Shown here: positions 13,528-27,020 of the stretch, piece after piece
Position numbering within the stretch: position 1 is the first letter of the stretch
Layout: every line of letters begins with the position of its first letter
NCBI RefSeq assembly: GCF_022539665.2
Contig: NC_081338.1
Coordinates: 2,720,679 to 2,784,678 of the forward strand
Length of the DNA: 64,000 bases
Origin: Daphnia carinata
Lineage: Eukaryota; Arthropoda; Branchiopoda; Diplostraca; Daphniidae
Direction of reading: 5' to 3'
Program-made: the position numbers and the translations under genes
The notes under the pieces: model-generated
Database searches by the model: none
What the model saw: only the letters and a program-made list of their open reading frames with translations
Told to the model about the DNA's origin: nothing

Positions 13528-14350
13528 CTTACCAAAAAGTTATTTTATCTCTTAACAGCGTCAAAACACCTTTTAACGTTTAGGACACGTGAAATTCCAA
13601 CAGCAATATTCAGGACTTCACGTGGTGCAGCTCCCTAGCGGAAAAATAATAAACTACAAGGCATACGTTCTTAAATGGCAGCCAGAACTTAGAACTCGAA
13701 TCGCCCACTAGGGTGTGCACGCTGTTAATCGGTTAATTAACTGATGACCAGACCCTATGGCAACGCGGTTCCCCCATTCCCACATTCTGTAAGATATAGT
13801 ATACCTACCTATTTATGAAAATTAATATAAAAATTCCCATTTTTATTTTCGGGTACGAACGAAATAGGATGCAAGTACAAGTTTTATGCCAAGATGTAAG
13901 ACTGAGTTTTGTATTGAGTTCTAGCTAAAAGCTAGACAGGGTTCTTGACGGAAGACCGACAGGTTTAAATGTTTAATAGTTACAAAAGAACTGCGTATCG
14001 CATAAAGGAACCGTGCAAAACTTCAGACACATAATTTATACCGTAAATACTTATAAACATACTGTAATCTCACTATTATGCATAGAAACTGAATTCTTAG
14101 AATGTGTGACTGTGCAAATAATGCGAGGGATTTAACAACGTAGAGAAATCTATTCTTGTTATTCTGGATTTGTATCATGCCTATAGCTTGCCACTTGCAT
14201 TTGATTAGCGAAAGTGTTATTTTTTTTTGTATTATTTTAAATGTTCACGTTCATTTTCCCTCTTAACACATTTAAAGAGACTTTTCAGGCAAGAGGATAT
14301 TTTTTTTTTCTTTTTTTTTGCAGCACTGAATTTTCCTCCCAATATTTCAT
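13528..14350. other. Spacer between NOP16 and the CNNM 3' end
   Basis: Contains the NOP16 promoter (E-boxes at 13586-13624) and, at 14221-14340, T-rich runs in what should be the CNNM 3' UTR on the minus strand. A near-palindromic AT sequence (GGTTAATTAACTGAT) sits near 13731. No coding signal is seen, and I found no exact AATAAA for CNNM in this interval. Confidence 0.5.
13586..13624. promoter_or_regulatory. Paired CACGTG E-boxes upstream of NOP16
   Basis: Two perfect CACGTG palindromes occur at 13586-13591 and 13619-13624, which is 59-97 bp upstream of the NOP16 start codon. CACGTG is the Myc/Max binding site, and NOP16 is a known Myc-responsive growth gene in mammals. The pairing and position therefore fit Myc-driven expression. 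Direct binding is an inference. Confidence 0.5.
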
Positions 14351-18101
<3,751 letters not shown>

Positions 18102-18309
18102 ATAATATATAACTACTAAAACAAACAATTCCCAACGTATCAGTGTGTCGCCTATTGTATAATTCTCAATCCTCTTATCAATTACAAAACAAATTCATCC
18201 GAAAAAAAAGAACGCGTCTCAACAACAAGAGTCCGACCAAAATACCGCAGCGTGCATCCCGAAACGATACCCCAGGCAACTACTGCCTTTCTTGAAACGA
18301 AAGTTAAAT

Positions 18310-18403
18310 CACGTGACTACCATGAGGAACCGCAGTGTTGACGTCACAAGCGTACGATCCGCTAGCTCTCACAGTTCTGACAAACTGCTGCTGCGCCTGC
18401 GCA
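18310..18403. promoter_or_regulatory. CNNM promoter: E-box/CLEAR-like, CRE and NRF-1-like sites
   Basis: Within 94 bp lie ATCACGTGAC (core CACGTG 18310-18315), a perfect CRE palindrome TGACGTCA (18339-18346) and TGCGCCTGCGCA (18392-18403), one mismatch from the NRF-1 consensus YGCGCAYGCGCR. The cluster sits 210-300 bp upstream of the proposed CNNM start and is the most GC-rich patch in the neighbourhood. It is probably the TATA-less CNNM promoter on the minus strand. Factor binding is inferred from motif matches only. The orphan gene at 18713-19123 ends just beyond it. Confidence 0.5.
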
Positions 18404-18712
18404 TGATCACACTAGCTCGCTGTGTCTTTTGTTTTGGAACGGCAGTCTTACACATAATTCAAGCAATACGCGTCAACTAAGCAATACAACCGTGTATAAT
18501 CTCATTCAGAAGATTTTGTTCTATTTTGTTTTGTTGGCTGCTGCCAGACAAAAAAAATTAAGAGAGAACAAGGCAAGTGCTGCATAGAAACTGTGATCCG
18601 CGATTTAATCTCGAGATAAAGAGCCGGTTCAACTTGAAAAAAAAAGGGATTTTGTCCCAAGCTTATTATAATGGGTGAATGTTTGCTAAGGTAGTACGAC
18701 ATTTAATAGCAT

Positions 18713-19123
18713 TTACACGTAAGGCAGAACTAGAGGAATTGGCGTCTTCCACAGTCCCTTTTCTGTCGGCTGGCAGAGAACCAAGCTTCCAAATGGATCG
18801 AAATTCAACGGTTTAGTCAACAAACAACGTCGATCAATAGTAGTTGCATTCCGATCCCATTCTAGGTGTACGCCGGACGATTGACACATTGCCTCTGATT
18901 TAGCCACAACGGCCACGTTGAGGTCGTCGACACCACTACAAGCGCACAATTTAATCCGAAATATCCCATGGCTTTCTTCATGTAAATGAGCTTCAAACGG
19001 CTCGTTGTACGTACACAGAGTATCACCACCAGGCACTTGACTGGAATAAATGACGGCACAATTAACTAATACAATAGAGAAAATGACGACGGGAAAGAAA
19101 TATACTCGTCCGTACGACGTCAT
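18713..19123 (-). CDS. Orphan secreted protein with signal peptide, 136 aa, single exon
   Basis: An uninterrupted 136-codon frame begins with ATG in a good context (A at -3). A hydrophobic segment (VYFFPVVIFSIVLVNCAVIY) gives a clear signal peptide of about 25 residues. The mature part has five Cys in CTYNEP, CACSG (two), AMCQSS and RRCLL, plus one more in VLCQP, consistent with disulfide bonding. There is one NAT glycosylation site. I do not recognise a family. Codon usage and even amino-acid composition differ from the Phe/Lys-rich chance frames elsewhere in the window, which supports a real gene. Upstream, a GC-richer stretch (19150-19330) contains a GCATGCGCA NRF-1-like half site. Alternatively it could be an alternative 5' exon of CNNM, but its stop codon and the lack of a phase-matching donor argue against that. 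Confidence 0.55.
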   Translation of the reverse strand: MTSYGRVYFFPVVIFSIVLVNCAVIYSSQVPGGDTLCTYNEPFEAHLHEESHGIFRIKLCACSGVDDLNVAVVAKSEAMCQSSGVHLEWDRNATTIDRRCLLTKPLNFDPFGSLVLCQPTEKGLWKTPIPLVLPYV

Positions 19124-19362
19124 GTTCTCTAACGTTGTATTTACGATAAGACCCCAGAGCTAGAGAAAGAGCGGGGGAAGGGGGGGAAAGCAGAAAGGGA
19201 GAGCCAGCAAGAGACAAAACCCACGCACTACTGAGCATGCGCAGACATTTTTCTGGCGCACGACCCGATAGCTAAATATGCTCTACAGACTGCGCGGCAC
19301 TAGATGGCGCCGAAAAAAGGAAGCCTTTTCATTGGACATCGAAATATTTAATGTCACCATAG

Positions 19363-19540
19363 TTACGTAGAATTCGTTGAAAGATTACTGACTAGGTAAA
19401 AAAAAAATGGATCAAATGTCTCTACAATCAGCTTCTATTGAATTTCTTTTTTTACGTAGAATTCGTTGAAAGATTACTGACTAGGTAAAAAAAAATGGAT
19501 CAAATGTCTCTACAATCAGCTTCTATTGAATTTCTTTTTT
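19363..19540. repeat. 89-bp tandem duplication, two nearly identical copies
   Basis: Copy 1 is 19363-19451 and copy 2 is 19452-19540. Both begin TTACGTAGAATTCG and end in a T run, and they differ only in the lengths of internal A and terminal T tracts. Near-identity indicates a recent event, presumably slippage or unequal crossing over between the flanking ATTTC/T-rich junctions. No coding frame crosses it. Confidence 0.95.
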
Positions 19541-19622
19541 TTTTTTTGTTGTTGTTGTTGTTCAAGTAATGCAAACTACGACACAGCAACTGAAACCTCT
19601 AGTCACCTCCAATGACATCGTC

Positions 19623-21111
19623 TTATTGCAAAACCTTGTCATAATGGTACGGCTTGACGATCACGGGACCTTCGCCCGTCTTGCTACGCCTGATCGGCAT
19701 GTGAAAATAAATATTGACGGAATGTCTTATCACTAGGAACACGTGTGCATGAAATGGTACGTTTGCTGAATAGTCACTTTAGCGTTCCACGGAACGTGAC
19801 CCACATCAGAAAGCAAAGGAAAGGTTTTCAAATTCATTCGACCAAACAACCCACATTACACGAGTGAAGGTGAGAAATTGATAGAGCTATCTGCGTAAAT
19901 CTGTGCAATCAGTTAACAAATTACGACGTTTTTTGATACACTACGAAGATCAACAATCACACACAAAAAAATACGAGTTATCACATGATTGGTAAAAACA
20001 CTTACCATGCAGTTGACGACCAAATGAAATCGAAAACATTGGACGAAACGAACACTTGACAGAATCACGGAATTAATCTACAATATTCCCTAATGTTGAT
20101 CATTTGAATATCAAATAAACGGAATTTCACGTAAGCCTCGCGAACCCCAAAAATACATTCTCTTCCTTCATCCTTTAAATTAAGTTACACATTTTAATTC
20201 TTGGCACGTTTCTAATCTTATTAGTCCTTGCACGACCTTTTCCAACTCTTTATTTCTGATGCAAGAACGACGAACCTATTTTCGTCTGAGGCACTGGATA
20301 ATTATTCAAAAGGAAACAGTTTTCCGTTTTAATTTTCTTTTATCAACTGCCTGTGCTCTACATGATAGAGATTCGACTAGCAACGGAACATTCACCCAGC
20401 CTCATCGAGTTCTTGGTACAAAATATCTTAATTTCGTCTCTGTCCCAAGAGACTGATCAACACAAACTATGGCGACAAAGATAAATACATACTCACTTGA
20501 ATTTAATGCCCTATTAAATTTGGCTTCTCCCATAGATTTCGTTTTGTAGCACATAAGTTTAGTTTCCTGACAGTATTTAGTAATCGTGAACACAATAGAG
20601 AAACTTGGAAGCAACTGCTGCACGTGAATGAGCAGAACCTCTGACCAAGAACCACGTTTCTCCGTAAAGCCGATACAGCCTCTGATACTCTTGCTTGGAG
20701 GTTTGGACTACCACCCCCCCCCCCCAATCCTTAGGCAGAAAATATTTTTATTGGCTTATCAGGCCATTATTTGATAATTGTTTGACTATTTTAATTATCA
20801 CAAAAAAAATCGTTTACAAGTCTCTCGTAAATATTTAGATGTGCTAGACATAAAATCAAATAGTTTTTAACCCTGCGTTCACACTGACACCTTTGTCTTC
20901 ACGTGCTGTTTCAACAAAACATCACATGAGGTCTCCCTAGATGCGTTGTATAAACACATACAAAAAAATCGGTGTTACAGATACGGATTCTTTCCCACTA
21001 TTAGATACGCGCAATTACCTATCATTCAACTCTATCTCACATTTAAACTACACGAGAAGAAAATACTTACATTTCCAATATAATGAGGGACCACAATATT
21101 GATAATAACAT
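19623..21111 (-). CDS. Possible small secreted-protein gene (tentative exons)
   Basis: Low-confidence candidate. An ATG at 21111 opens a hydrophobic, signal-like segment (MLLSILWSLIILE) that runs into a GTAAGT donor after 21071. A second GTAAGT donor follows 20006. A terminal segment at 19623-19700 reads RRSKTGEGPVIVKPYHYDKVLQ before TAA and looks more protein-like than the surrounding frames. I could not link the three with fully compatible phases, so the intermediate exons are unknown. The terminal segment could instead be a 25-codon ORF of its own starting at 19700. The protein is not recognised. Its position between the orphan secreted gene and RpS3 leaves room for such a gene on the same strand. 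Confidence 0.2.
20714..20725. repeat. Poly(dC) run of 12
   Basis: Twelve consecutive C on the plus strand within the RpS3-CNNM spacer. The tract is uninterrupted, with a CCA just before it, and no gene model crosses it. Confidence 0.95.
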
Positions 21112-21616
21112 TATTTAATCGAATTTACTTCATGGGAAGATAGAAAATTAAAGATTTTCACTAGGTATTATCTTCTCGCTTCTTGGTAGCATAGTTCGAA
21201 CTTAACTGTCAACGGTAACTTGAAATTTTCCCTCAAGGTTGATTTTCCACAACCACTTCGCCTAGACTATTGATGGGATGTGAAATTGCCGAACCCTGCC
21301 AACTAAAAGCCTGGAGGAATCTATGTTAAATTACTACATCTGGCGGAGACTTAAACTGGCGCGAAGTTTAACATGTTTTCTCAATCGTTGAGATGGAATA
21401 AATCCCAACATAAACCCGTCATCAAGGTGACTTAGGTGTAAATGGGACGGACCTTTAAGGTAGCTCAACAAGAGGCGGAAATGCGATCTCTTAAGATAGA
21501 TAAATCATTAATTATAGGACTCGTGACCCTGACCAGGCAGAAGCATGTATTTTAACTCGTTCATTTTGGAAACTGCGGTAGTTAATCCACACTCGCCCAG
21601 TAAATAGACAAACTCC

Positions 21617-22786
<1,170 letters not shown>

Positions 22787-22810
22787 TTTATCCTGTCAGC
22801 CGGTCTACTA

Positions 22811-22820
22811 GAAGAAGGAA
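22811..22820 (-). promoter_or_regulatory. TOP/TCT-like initiator of RpS3
   Basis: The minus strand reads TTCCTTCTTC, 25-34 nt upstream of the RpS3 start codon. Ribosomal protein genes of animals initiate at a C within such a pyrimidine tract (TCT initiator, 5'-TOP mRNA). The short leader implied fits that class. The exact start site is inferred. Confidence 0.5.
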
Positions 22821-23043
22821 TATAGAAGGCTTGATTTGTAGACGAAGTTGACAAAACAACGTTGCCTACTTTTCTACTCCCTCTGTAGGTTGTTTTTCTT
22901 TCGAAAAATTAAAGTTCTTTAGAGTTTAGTCAATTTAAATATTAATTATTATTTAAAAAATAGAAAATTTCAGAACGGATACTATGAAAGTTTTTCCTAA
23001 ATGAAAAATAAATTCTCTAACTTATTTTGTCAACGTTGACCGG

Positions 23044-23640
23044 AAGTCTAATATGTCTATTCTTTGCTTTTACAACCGTGATGTTATAAGTAGAAGGCTA
23101 AGTCAGCTCACTAGCAGCGTGGTCTCGTGGTAAAGTTGTCATATTTCGTATTGGTGAGTAATTAATATTATAGCAACTCTTAGAAAAAATATTGTGTTTT
23201 GTGCATTCCTTTGAACCACACAAGTCCGATTTGGCTTATAGTGGCCAAGCGGATATGCTAAATCAATAATTATTCCGATCTACCGTTGTTATCCTTATGT
23301 GAAACAAACGGATTGAACCGAATCAATACATTAAAATAAAGTTTTTGACGCATTTGAAGCTAGTTTTCACTTGCTCTTAAACTTGTATTGGAGAATGCTT
23401 TTGGGAAGCAGATGCTGTGGGCATTTTTAGAACTTGTTACTAATAATTAAATTTTCCTTTGCAGGTTACTGTATTGTACTGACGTGAGCAACAAAGTTTT
23501 TGTATCTGAACATTTTTGGGAACGATGTTGTGAAATACAAAGCTGTTACATACTTCAGATGCAATTTAAAATTTTTTTACACTGGTTCCAATAACCATGA
23601 GCAACTAGGTAACGACATGCTTGTCTGAGTACAATACTGT
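23044..23640 (+). ncRNA. Candidate spliced transcript divergent from RpS3
   Basis: On the plus strand a pyrimidine-rich start-like patch (TCTATTCTTTGC, about 23054) is followed by a sequence ending in a strong donor (ATTG/GTGAGT, exon end near 23152) and, 312 bp later, a strong acceptor TTTCCTTTGCAG ending at 23464. Exon 1 holds a 26-codon ORF beginning MSILCFYN; exon 2 has no long frame. It would be transcribed head-to-head with RpS3. Options are a non-coding or snoRNA host RNA, a short-peptide gene, or chance splice-like motifs. I saw no convincing C/D or H/ACA snoRNA in the intron. Confidence 0.2.
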
Positions 23641-24079
23641 CTTGATTGCAATGTTTCCTTATGTCACACATTGTAGGGACAAAGAACATTTAAATTCTAT
23701 TCAGGTTACACATATCTAAATTTTACAAAGTTACCTATAACTAATTTAAAACTTTGCCTAATTCCTTTAAGACTAATTTAAGACTTAACAGAGACCACTT
23801 AATAGCATCATTGCCTACCATGAGCAAATATAAATTTCAAAATCCATTTACAAATTTTAATGTTTTGTCAAGCTCAATTGCGACTTAGTGATTAACTTAC
23901 GTTTCCTTCTGTTTTATATTTAATTCATCGGTAACCATCAGTCGATCAGCAAATGATGAAAAATTACGAAAAACAAGTATGAATCATAATTCACGCTTAT
24001 AAATCCAAAGTGCTTAAAGATACACTCAACCATCGCGAACGCTTCAAAGAGTACCACAAAAGGAAAATATACATGGCAA
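23641..24079. other. AT-rich spacer left of the TFIIF-beta 3' end
   Basis: No coding or RNA feature recognised. The stretch is AT-rich without long homopolymers. Confidence 0.5.
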
Positions 24080-24085
24080 TTTATT
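24080..24085 (-). promoter_or_regulatory. Putative poly(A) signal of TFIIF-beta gene
   Basis: Minus-strand AATAAA about 118 nt downstream of the stop codon at 24203-24205. It is embedded in GATAAATAAATTG, so the hexamer is effectively tandem. Confidence 0.4.
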
Positions 24086-24202
24086 TATCAAACCAATTTC
24101 GAGGGCAGTTTAGACACTTGTGAATGTGCTAAACTTGGTGTGCATCTAACAACTGGTTGATCATTTCCCCCAAATCACAGATTTTATGAGAAGTTTGTGA
24201 CA

Positions 24203-25416
24203 CTAATCTTTGTCTTCGTCTTTGTAATGACGATATTCTGGTTTGAGTTCCCACATATTTTTGTGAGGATTTTTTAAGTTATAGACACAAACATCTTTTA
24301 AAATTTCTTTGAGATAGGTCTATGGGAAAAAAGAATAAATAAAATGTGCTAAATTTAAATTGATGACAGATTCTATTACCACAGGCTGATTGGTGATTTT
24401 CACCAAATCCTTGATATTATAATACTGATGCTTTTCAAATGCAGCAAACAGCATGTCCATAACCTTGCCTTTGTCATCTCGGGCCTTCTTGCCTTCAGCT
24501 TTCTTCTTTTCTTCAAATTCTTTCTGTAATACAACAATAAAAATGATATCATCTGTGTTATATAATAAAAATTCATAAAACTTGAATTGTTACATTATGC
24601 TTGTGGTCAGACACAGGCTTGTAGCTCTGCACAACCCTATCTAGTTGCTTCACTATCCTGGTGGGTTGGGCAGCTTTGATCAAACAGTCTCGTTTCAGTT
24701 TCATGTAACTTGCATTTGCTAAAAACAAATCGGTGAGCCAGTATTCTTAAAAAAAATTGTGTACTATTTGTTTATACCTGTCGGTCTGCATTCTAATTTT
24801 TGGACAACTTTGCCTTCAAATGAGATCTTCTCTGTTTCCATGGGTGAATTTGATGATGCTGGTGCTGTAGAAAGAATACAGATAATGACACCATATCACC
24901 ATCAAAAGATAACATAACAGAAAACCGCTTTCATAGTAAAATCATAAAGTGTACAAGCTTTTTTGGCAACTACATAGTACTTACTTGTATTCTGAGAAAA
25001 TACACCCAAAGTCTGAGAGGTAATTGTGGAAACAATCAACCCATGTTCTTTTGGAATGGGTTCCTCTCCCTTTTCCTGGAGGCACATGATAGCCTCTGAT
25101 AGAGTCAGTTTGACTTGCGGTTTCTGTCCTTGCACCCTGTGTAACAGTTGAGAGCAGTTTAGCTTTTGTACTATTCCTAATAATACTCTGATTTGTAAAT
25201 ATACTTGGTAATATTCAGTTGGCCAGCTGTAATATTTCCAGGACATTTCTCCCAACGACTTGAAATGTATTTCGGCACTTTCACCAACCAAACTCCCCGA
25301 GTAGCTCCAGCCATGTCCATATCTTTTTCATAAACAACGACATCCTTCTCTTTCTCTTTCTCTTTCTCTTTCTCTTTCTCTTTCTCTTTCTCGTCCTCTT
25401 TTTTCTTTGAATCCAT
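24203..25416 (-). CDS. TfIIFbeta: Transcription initiation factor IIF subunit beta (RAP30)
   Basis: Six exons (25205-25416, 24985-25136, 24778-24864, 24594-24718, 24380-24523, 24203-24319) with matching phases encode 278 aa. The protein binds RNA polymerase II with RAP74 and delivers it to the preinitiation complex. Seen: the N-terminal dimerisation domain starts with GVWLVKVPKYISSRW (residues 41-55), continues through PKEHGLIVSTITSQTLGVFS and FEGKVVQKLECRP, and is followed by the linker MKLKRDCLIKAAQPTR. The winged-helix DNA-binding domain (about 212-278) reads MDMLFAAFEKHQYYNIKDL, then YLKEILKDVCVYN and NMWELKPEYRHYK. Human GTF2F2 is 249 aa; the excess is an N-terminal extension of about 30 residues dominated by an (EK)8 run (residues 9-24) encoded by a hexanucleotide microsatellite. 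The ATG at 25416 is upstream of that run. A later initiation site inside the extension, at DMDMAG, cannot be excluded. Confidence 0.96.
25346..25392 (-). repeat. Coding hexanucleotide repeat (GAGAAA)n, about 8 units
   Basis: The plus strand shows TTTCTC repeated about eight times; on the coding strand this is GAGAAA, translated as alternating Glu-Lys at residues 9-24 of TFIIF-beta. The repeat is in frame and its unit is six bases, so length changes add or remove EK pairs without a frameshift. Confidence 0.95.
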
Positions 25417-26550
25417 TTATTTCTACAAGATTGGCTACGTAAGTGCAAAACAAATCAACGCGAAACCGTCGTAATTTGTAGATAAAAATAAACCAGTTAA
25501 ACAATGAAACTAAACTATACCGACTGTATCGTCACCCGCTAAATAGTTATCGTCTGCTAGTAGAGAAGCACGCTGGAGGCATTTCATTATCGTTTTCACT
25601 TGTTTTCACTCTTTTACCTATTCCAGATTTCAGGACTGGGGAACGTATGGAAGATGGATTATACCCATATTTTACGGCCGTTATTTGAAAAACCAATGAG
25701 GAAGAGAAAAAAAAGACAAGTTGTGCTAATGGAGCCTAATTTCCGTTAATGCAAGGACAAGATGGGCAGGTTGGCGTGTGGACAAGCCGAAACTGAAATG
25801 CTGCCACTAGACAACGTGCTGCTACTAGAGACGCAGGACAATATGAAGTAATGTATTATTACGCCCAAGATGTTCTGCTTTTCGAAAGTAATTTAAGCCC
25901 AGGCCGTTCTCTGATTTCTTACTACAGTTTCTGTCGTTGATTGCGTACAAAATTGGAGGTGAGGAACAGCTTTATTGCTTTTAGTTGTATTTTTCATCGT
26001 AGTTATGCAGGAAATCGTATCTATGTCCTTAATATCATTCGAAAACCTACAAACATTGTGAATTTTGGCTTTGTGTATTTCTGCGAATTTGATCTTGACA
26101 TTTTTGGAAATTTCTGGGAAACTACCTGCTCGTGACGTGGTTTTTCTAACGGTGTCTTCTAGGTTCTAAATTCTAAAAGGTTAGGGTCAGCATAGCATTT
26201 CGTTACTTTTATAAAACAGCAAAAATTTTACTTACCACTAAATTTTGCCAAAAAACTCGCAGAATTCGTGTTTTACCGTAAACTGTTTGCACCAATATAT
26301 TAAACTCTGAGCTAGTCACTGAGTAGTTAAAAAAAGGAATATCCGCTTTCGCCAGAGGGCCTAAAAACTAAAATGTTTTCTCAATTTCCAATGGCAAGAA
26401 GCGATTAACTGACAAAGCAAAACTATAGAATCGCGCGCCATTCTGGCCATCGTATCGCTATTAAAATCGTACATATTAAAAAATAAAGTTTATCGAAGTA
26501 AAAATATTTCATTGTGCTTTGAAACTTGAAAATGAAAAAAAAAAATTCCT
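25417..26550. other. TFIIF-beta upstream region and spacer
   Basis: Holds the TFIIF-beta 5' flank. No TATA box at a sensible distance was noticed. A 64-codon plus-strand frame at 25941-26135 has no recognisable domain, and I treat it as chance. Confidence 0.5.
26535..26546 (-). terminator. Pol III terminator of tRNA-Gln
   Basis: On the minus strand an uninterrupted T run begins a few bases after the discriminator base of the tRNA, as required for RNA polymerase III termination. Confidence 0.8.
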
Positions 26551-26622
26551 AGGTTCTACCGAGGGTTGAACTCGGATCGCAGGATTCAAAGTCCTGAATG
26601 CTAACCATTACACCATAGAACC
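26551..26622 (-). tRNA. tRNA-Gln(UUG): tRNA-Gln, anticodon UUG
   Basis: The 72-nt minus-strand sequence folds as a tRNA. The acceptor stem GGTTCTA pairs perfectly with TAGAACC, the D-arm reads TGGTGTAATGGTTAGCA (box A), the anticodon loop CTTTGAA carries TTG, and the T-arm CGAGTTCAACCCTCG contains box B. It matches animal tRNA-Gln(UUG) almost base for base, including ATGGTGTAATGGTTAGCA. No intron and no encoded CCA, as normal in eukaryotes. Being an independent Pol III gene, it is not part of the neighbouring mRNA units. Confidence 0.97.
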
Positions 26623-26915
26623 GATGAATGAAAGTCTTCTAAGTCTGTACAAGTCCTGCACAGAGGAACCGCGATTCTAAATGATCCAATCTCTGATAAC
26701 TTTCGTCTTCGAAATACATTTATTAGTAGAGTACGTTTCAGTAAATTTTAACATCCTACCTAAATATTATCGGTTATTACCACTTGCATTATATAATTAT
26801 TTTTCGCGGAACATTTAAAAAATCGGATTCACTGGAATTTGATAGACTTTCAGATGAGGGTAGCCGAGAAGCCCATTTCAGCTAAGTTACTTTAGCACGA
26901 AATAAACATTTCACG

Positions 26916-27020
26916 ATGAAGTACTCAATCATCTTTTTGCTCTTTTACGTCATACCCATCCGGTCGAGCTGCGTCGAAAGCCCAACAGCAATTTTCGACA
27001 ACGACACAGTCCTTGTTTAA
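26916..27020 (+). CDS. 34-codon signal-peptide-like ORF, possible micropeptide or first exon
   Basis: ATG at 26916 opens MKYSIIFLLFYVIPIRSS, a textbook signal peptide (one Lys, hydrophobic core, small-residue cleavage site before CVES), and stops at 27018-27020. The remainder is only about 14 residues with an NDT glycosylation site. It may be a decayed gene, a micropeptide, or a first exon whose donor I cannot place. No downstream plus-strand frame up to 27.5 kb continues it convincingly. Chance cannot be ruled out in AT-rich DNA. Confidence 0.25.
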   Translation: MKYSIIFLLFYVIPIRSSCVESPTAIFDNDTVLV

